Below are positions 6,565 through 9,762 of a DNA stretch of 9,762 nucleotides, piece by piece. A program made the translations under genes and the position numbers. Origin of the DNA: SMWD01 sp051008895. Its GTDB lineage: Bacteria; Pseudomonadota; Gammaproteobacteria; Steroidobacterales; GCA-2729495. Within the stretch, counting starts at the first letter, position 1. Each line of letters opens with the position of its first letter. Location: contig JBPCXI010000010.1 in assembly GCA_051008895.1 (NCBI GenBank), forward strand, positions 1 through 9,762, given 5' to 3'. The notes below the pieces were generated by a model. That model saw nothing but the letters and a program-made list of their open reading frames with translations, was not told the DNA's origin and did not search any database.

Positions 6565-8496
6565 TCAATCCTCCAAATTAGTAAGGCCGCGGCCCGCGAT
6601 GTCATCGGCGAGTCGCTGGGCCAGTTCATCCATCGACATAGTGCCCAGGTCGTCGCCGCCTCGCGTGCGAACGGCCACAGTGTTGGATTCCGCCTCCCGG
6701 TCGCCGACGACCAGCATGTACGGAACCCGCTGTAGTGTGTGGTGGCGAATTTTAAAGCCGATTTTTTCGTTTCTCAAGTCCGATTCAACGCGAAAACCTT
6801 GATTTTTCAAGTTTTTCTGCAGCTGTCGAACGTAGTCGTCCTGGCGGTCCGTAATGTTCAGGATTACAGCCTGTACCGGCGCCAGCCAGGTCGGGAATTT
6901 GCCCTCGTAATGCTCGATCAGGATGCCGAAGAAACGCTCTATCGAGCCCAGCAGCGCGCGGTGGATCATGATCGGCCGATGCCGCTCGCCGTCCTCCCCG
7001 ACGTACTCCATGTTGAAGCGCTCCGGGAGGTTGAAGTCGAGCTGGATCGTTGAACACTGCCATTCGCGGCCGATCGCGTCGCGAATCTTGACGTCGATTT
7101 TCGGGCCGTAGAACGCGCCGCCGCCCTCATCGACCGAGTAATCCAGGCCCCTCGCCTCCAGCGCTTGCCGCAGTGCGGCGGTCGCTTTCTCCCAGATCTC
7201 GTCGTCACCGACGGCTTTTTCCGGCCGCGTCGACAGGTCGACGGTGAATTCCTCGAAACCGAAGGATTCGAGGATCTCGAGCGTCAGGTTCAGGATGGCG
7301 AGGATCTCGTCGGCGATCTGGCTTTCGCGGCAGAAGATATGCGCATCGTCCTGCGTAAAACCGCGGACGCGCATCAGCCCGTGCAGCGCACCGGACATCT
7401 CGTGCCGATACACCGTGCCCAGCTCCGCCCAGCGCATCGGCAGGTCGCGGTGCGAGCGCAGCCCATTCTTGTATATGAGCACGTGGAACGGGCAGTTCAT
7501 CGGCTTGAGCTGATAGAGCTGGTTCTCCTCCTCCATCGGCTTGTACATGCCTTCGCGATAGAAGTCGGTATGACCGGACGTATCCCACAGCGTCTGCAAC
7601 GCGATGTGCGGGGTGTAAAGCAGCTCGTAGTCGGCCGCGGCGTGGCGCTCGCGCCAGAAATCCTCGATCGCACTGCGGATCCGCGCACCCTTCGGATGCC
7701 AGAACACGAGGCCGCCGCCGGCGTCCTCCTGCAGGCTGAACAGGTCGAGCTCCTTGCCGATGCGGCGATGGTCACGACGCTCGGCTTCCTCGAGCCGCAC
7801 CAGGTACTGTTTGAGCTGCTTCTTGTCCGGCCAGGCCGTCCCGTAGATCCGCTGCAGCATCTCGTTGCGGGAATCGCCGCGCCAGTAGGCGCCGGCCACG
7901 CTGGTCAGCTTGAACGCCTTCAGCGCGCCGGTGCTGGGCACGTGCGGGCCGCGGCACAGATCGATCCAGTCGCCCTGCCCGTACAGGCTGATCTCGTCGT
8001 CGGCCGGAATGCTCGCGATGATCTCCGCTTTGTAGTGCTCGCCGATACCCTTGAAGTACTCGACGGCCTCGTCGCGTTTCATGACCTTGCGCTGCACCGG
8101 CAGATCCGCATCCGCGAGCTCGCGCATCTTCGCCTCGATCGCTTCGAGATCCTCCGGCGTGAACGCCCGCTCGAACGCGAAGTCGTAATAGAAGCCGTTC
8201 TCGATCACCGGGCCGATCGTGACCTGCGCTTCGGGAAACAATTGCTGCACGGCCTGGGCGAGCAGGTGCGCGGTCGAGTGCCGAATGATCTCGAGGCCGT
8301 CCTCGTCCCTTGCCGTGACAATCGCAAGCTCGCTGTCGACCGCAATCGGGTGCGCCGTATCGACGAGGTGCCCGTCAACGCGCCCGGCCAGGGCCGCCTT
8401 CGCGAGCCCCGGGCCGATATCGGCCGCGACCTGCGCCACCGACACAGGCTCTGCGTATTGTTTCTGGCTGCCGTCGGGCAGCGTGATCACCGGCAT
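6565..8496 (-). CDS. thrS: Threonine-tRNA ligase
   Basis: ThrRS is a class II synthetase that charges tRNA-Thr and removes mischarged serine. The product has 643 residues (642 in E. coli). It has an N-terminal TGS domain (about 1-62), then the editing domain with HSTAH (H73, H77) and a CRGPH motif near 181-185. The catalytic core includes KPMNCPFHVLIY, motif 2 (TVYRHEMSG) and the Zn ligands C335, H386 and H512 (one more than E. coli C334, H385, H511). The C-terminal anticodon-binding domain contains RVPYMLVVGDRE. Start ATG 8494-8496 gives the family N terminus MPVITLPDGS; its Shine-Dalgarno is weak (a GAG 8 nt away). The stop TGA is 3 nt before the infC start. A 7-bp direct repeat GATCGAG occurs twice in the leader (8499-8518), of unknown meaning. 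An operator resembling tRNA, as in E. coli, was not recognised. Confidence 0.98.
   Translation of the reverse strand: MPVITLPDGSQKQYAEPVSVAQVAADIGPGLAKAALAGRVDGHLVDTAHPIAVDSELAIVTARDEDGLEIIRHSTAHLLAQAVQQLFPEAQVTIGPVIENGFYYDFAFERAFTPEDLEAIEAKMRELADADLPVQRKVMKRDEAVEYFKGIGEHYKAEIIASIPADDEISLYGQGDWIDLCRGPHVPSTGALKAFKLTSVAGAYWRGDSRNEMLQRIYGTAWPDKKQLKQYLVRLEEAERRDHRRIGKELDLFSLQEDAGGGLVFWHPKGARIRSAIEDFWRERHAAADYELLYTPHIALQTLWDTSGHTDFYREGMYKPMEEENQLYQLKPMNCPFHVLIYKNGLRSHRDLPMRWAELGTVYRHEMSGALHGLMRVRGFTQDDAHIFCRESQIADEILAILNLTLEILESFGFEEFTVDLSTRPEKAVGDDEIWEKATAALRQALEARGLDYSVDEGGGAFYGPKIDVKIRDAIGREWQCSTIQLDFNLPERFNMEYVGEDGERHRPIMIHRALLGSIERFFGILIEHYEGKFPTWLAPVQAVILNITDRQDDYVRQLQKNLKNQGFRVESDLRNEKIGFKIRHHTLQRVPYMLVVGDREAESNTVAVRTRGGDDLGTMSMDELAQRLADDIAGRGLTNLED
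6569..6576 (-). promoter_or_regulatory. infC Shine-Dalgarno within the thrS end
   Basis: The minus strand reads TTTGGAGG, a strong anti-16S match, in the last codons of thrS (Leu-Glu-Asp). It sits 8 nt upstream of ATC 6559-6561 and helps to decide that non-canonical start. The overlap suggests that ribosomes finishing thrS can feed directly into infC. Confidence 0.75.
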
Positions 8497-8535
8497 CGCT
8501 CGATCTCGCCTCTCGATCCTGTTCGTTCGTAGTCG

Positions 8536-8560
8536 AAAAAGGCGTCCCGGAAGGTACGCC
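8536..8560 (-). terminator. Rho-independent terminator after the oxidoreductase gene
   Basis: On the minus strand an 8-bp stem with one A-G mismatch forms between GGCGTACC (8560-8553) and GGGACGCC (8548-8541) around the loop TTCC, and is followed at once by TTTTT (8540-8536). It lies 11 nt after the oxidoreductase stop and 39 nt before the thrS ATG. The obvious role is to end the oxidoreductase transcript. If thrS is transcribed from a promoter further upstream, the same element would act as an attenuator in its leader. Confidence 0.75.
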
Positions 8561-8568
8561 AGCCGGCG

Positions 8569-8574
8569 ATTCTA
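8569..8574 (-). promoter_or_regulatory. Weak candidate -10 box for thrS
   Basis: The minus strand reads TAGAAT, a 5/6 match to the sigma70 -10 consensus, overlapping the TAG stop of the oxidoreductase gene. No good -35 box is present at 16-18 nt (TTGCTG is 21 nt away). If used, transcription would begin just before the terminator-like hairpin at 8541-8560. Confidence 0.2.
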
Positions 8575-9762
8575 CCCCGAAACGGCGGCGCTCGACAGCA
8601 ACCGGATCACGACGGACTTGTACGCCGGCGTGTTGCTGCCCGCGGCAACGTGGCCGAGCGGAATCAGCGCGTTGGTCTCGGGGTAGTAGGACGCGACGCA
8701 GCCCGCCGGTATTTCGTACGGCACGATGCGGAACCCGGGCGCGGTGCGCTCTTCGCCGTCAAACTCGCTGACGAGCGTCACCTCGTCGCCGGCCGCCAGG
8801 CCGGCAGCCCGCACATCGTCGGGATTCATGAACAGCACCCGGCGCGTGCCGAAGATGCCGCGGTAGCGGTCGGAGTTCGAGTAGACGGTCGTATTGAACT
8901 GATCGTGACTGCGGATCGTCGTCATCAGGTAGCGGCCGGCCGGCAGAGCCGCGGGCGGCAGCGGGTGGACGGTAAACATAGCGCGCCCGGACGCGGTCGC
9001 GAACTCGCGCCGGTCGCGCACTGCGTGCGGCAACGTGATGCTGCCGTCGCGCTCGAGTCGCTCGTTGAAGCGGTCGAACCCCGGCACGACGCGTTCGATG
9101 CGGTCGCGGATACGGGCATAGTCGTCGGCAAGCTCGTGCCACGGTACGCGCGCAGCGAGGTCGCTATCGTCGTCGAACAGCCTGGTCGCGATGCCCGCAA
9201 CAATTGCGACCTCGCTGCGCGCATCCTGCGCGGCGGGCGGCAGCCTGCCGTGAGACGCGGATACGACGCCCATCGAATTCTCGCAGGTCACGAACTGCTC
9301 ACCGGCGGGCGTCTCATCCAGATCCGTGCGGCCCAGCGCGGGCAGGATCAGCGCTGTCTCCCCGGCGACGACGTGCGAGCGATTCAGCTTCGTCGACACC
9401 TGCACCGTGAGCCGGCAACGCCGCAGCGCCGCCTCGGTGAACCCGGGGTCGGGCGTCGCCGCCGCGAAATTGCCGCCGAGTGCGATGAAGACGCGGGCCC
9501 TCCCCGCGCCCATCGCGCGGATCGCATCGACGGCATTCAGACCCGGAGCCGTCGGCGACCGGATGCCGAACTCCCGGTCGAGCGCCTCGAGATGCGCGGC
9601 GCCCGGGTGGTCGGTGATGCCCATTGTCCGATCGCCCTGCACGTTGCTGTGGCCGCGAACCGGGCAGGCGCCGGCGCCGGGCCGCCCGAGGTTGCCGAGT
9701 AACATCAGGAAATTGACGATCGACTGTACGTTGCCGACCGCGTTCGGGTGCTGGGTCAGACC
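8572..9762 (-). CDS. FdhF/YdeP-family molybdopterin oxidoreductase, C-terminal part (cut by window edge)
   Basis: The frame is open to the right edge, so only the last 396 residues are present of a protein that is typically about 750 residues. The fragment has the family signature RPGAGACPVRGHSNVQGDRT (near fragment residues 27-46), a cofactor-contact stretch VFIALGGNF (about 91-99), and a C-terminal molybdopterin dinucleotide-binding domain from about residue 279 (TTIRSHDQFNTTVYSNSDR, then FMNPDDV and GDEVTLVS). It resembles E. coli YdeP, an FdhF-like protein linked to acid resistance whose reaction is not established. The N-terminal part, which would show any iron-sulfur motif, is outside the window. 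The stop is TAG, the only gene-ending TAG here, followed by an intrinsic terminator. It is probably not functionally tied to the translation operon. Confidence 0.9.
   Translation of the reverse strand, partial: GLTQHPNAVGNVQSIVNFLMLLGNLGRPGAGACPVRGHSNVQGDRTMGITDHPGAAHLEALDREFGIRSPTAPGLNAVDAIRAMGAGRARVFIALGGNFAAATPDPGFTEAALRRCRLTVQVSTKLNRSHVVAGETALILPALGRTDLDETPAGEQFVTCENSMGVVSASHGRLPPAAQDARSEVAIVAGIATRLFDDDSDLAARVPWHELADDYARIRDRIERVVPGFDRFNERLERDGSITLPHAVRDRREFATASGRAMFTVHPLPPAALPAGRYLMTTIRSHDQFNTTVYSNSDRYRGIFGTRRVLFMNPDDVRAAGLAAGDEVTLVSEFDGEERTAPGFRIVPYEIPAGCVASYYPETNALIPLGHVAAGSNTPAYKSVVIRLLSSAAVSG

Noticed and set aside
7165..8532. 455-codon open frame on the plus strand opposite thrS
   Set aside because: It is a shadow of thrS in high-GC DNA. 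ThrRS is complete on the other strand and the antisense product shows no recognisable motif.

Overview
The window is chromosomal DNA of moderately high GC content from a bacterium, almost certainly a gammaproteobacterium. The gene order thrS-infC-rpmI-rplT-pheS-pheT-ihfA-merR-like-tRNA-Pro is typical of that class, and IhfA, ThrRS, PheRS, IF3, L35 and L20 all read as close relatives of the Escherichia coli or Pseudomonas proteins. Every gene I can support lies on the minus strand, so transcription runs from right to left.

Layout in the direction of transcription. (1) 9762-8572: the C-terminal half of an FdhF/YdeP-family molybdopterin oxidoreductase, cut by the window edge. It ends in TAG and is followed by a hairpin plus T run that looks like an intrinsic terminator (8536-8560). 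(2) 8496-1252: a dense translation operon. ThrRS (thrS) is followed after 3 nt by IF3 (infC), which appears to start on the rare codon AUC. A 132-nt spacer rich in hairpins precedes L35 (rpmI), then come L20 (rplT) and the two PheRS subunits (pheS, pheT). IHF alpha (ihfA) and a small MerR-type regulator that overlaps the ihfA end close the operon. (3) 1152-1076: tRNA-Pro(GGG), with its own likely -10 box and a leader hairpin. (4) 1072-83: an NmrA-type SDR protein with an N-terminal membrane anchor, whose ATG is only 3 nt after the tRNA CCA end. (5) 1-82: a short flank with no supported gene.

The genes join tRNA charging (ThrRS, PheRS), translation initiation (IF3), 50S ribosome assembly (L35, L20) and nucleoid architecture/DNA bending (IHF). 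The pheM leader peptide and attenuator found between rplT and pheS in enteric bacteria is absent here; only 28 nt separate the two genes.

The main anomaly is an in-frame amber codon at 3140-3142 in pheT, codon 378 of an otherwise intact 792-codon frame. It separates the editing region from the B5, core and anticodon-binding regions of an essential gene. The simplest explanations are a sequencing or assembly error or a point mutation; suppression or readthrough is possible. Recoding of TAG across the genome is disfavoured because the upstream oxidoreductase ends in TAG, and reading through it would run in frame into ThrRS. I see no mobile element, CRISPR array or defence system. Apart from this codon and a few start and leader details, this is a core housekeeping region.
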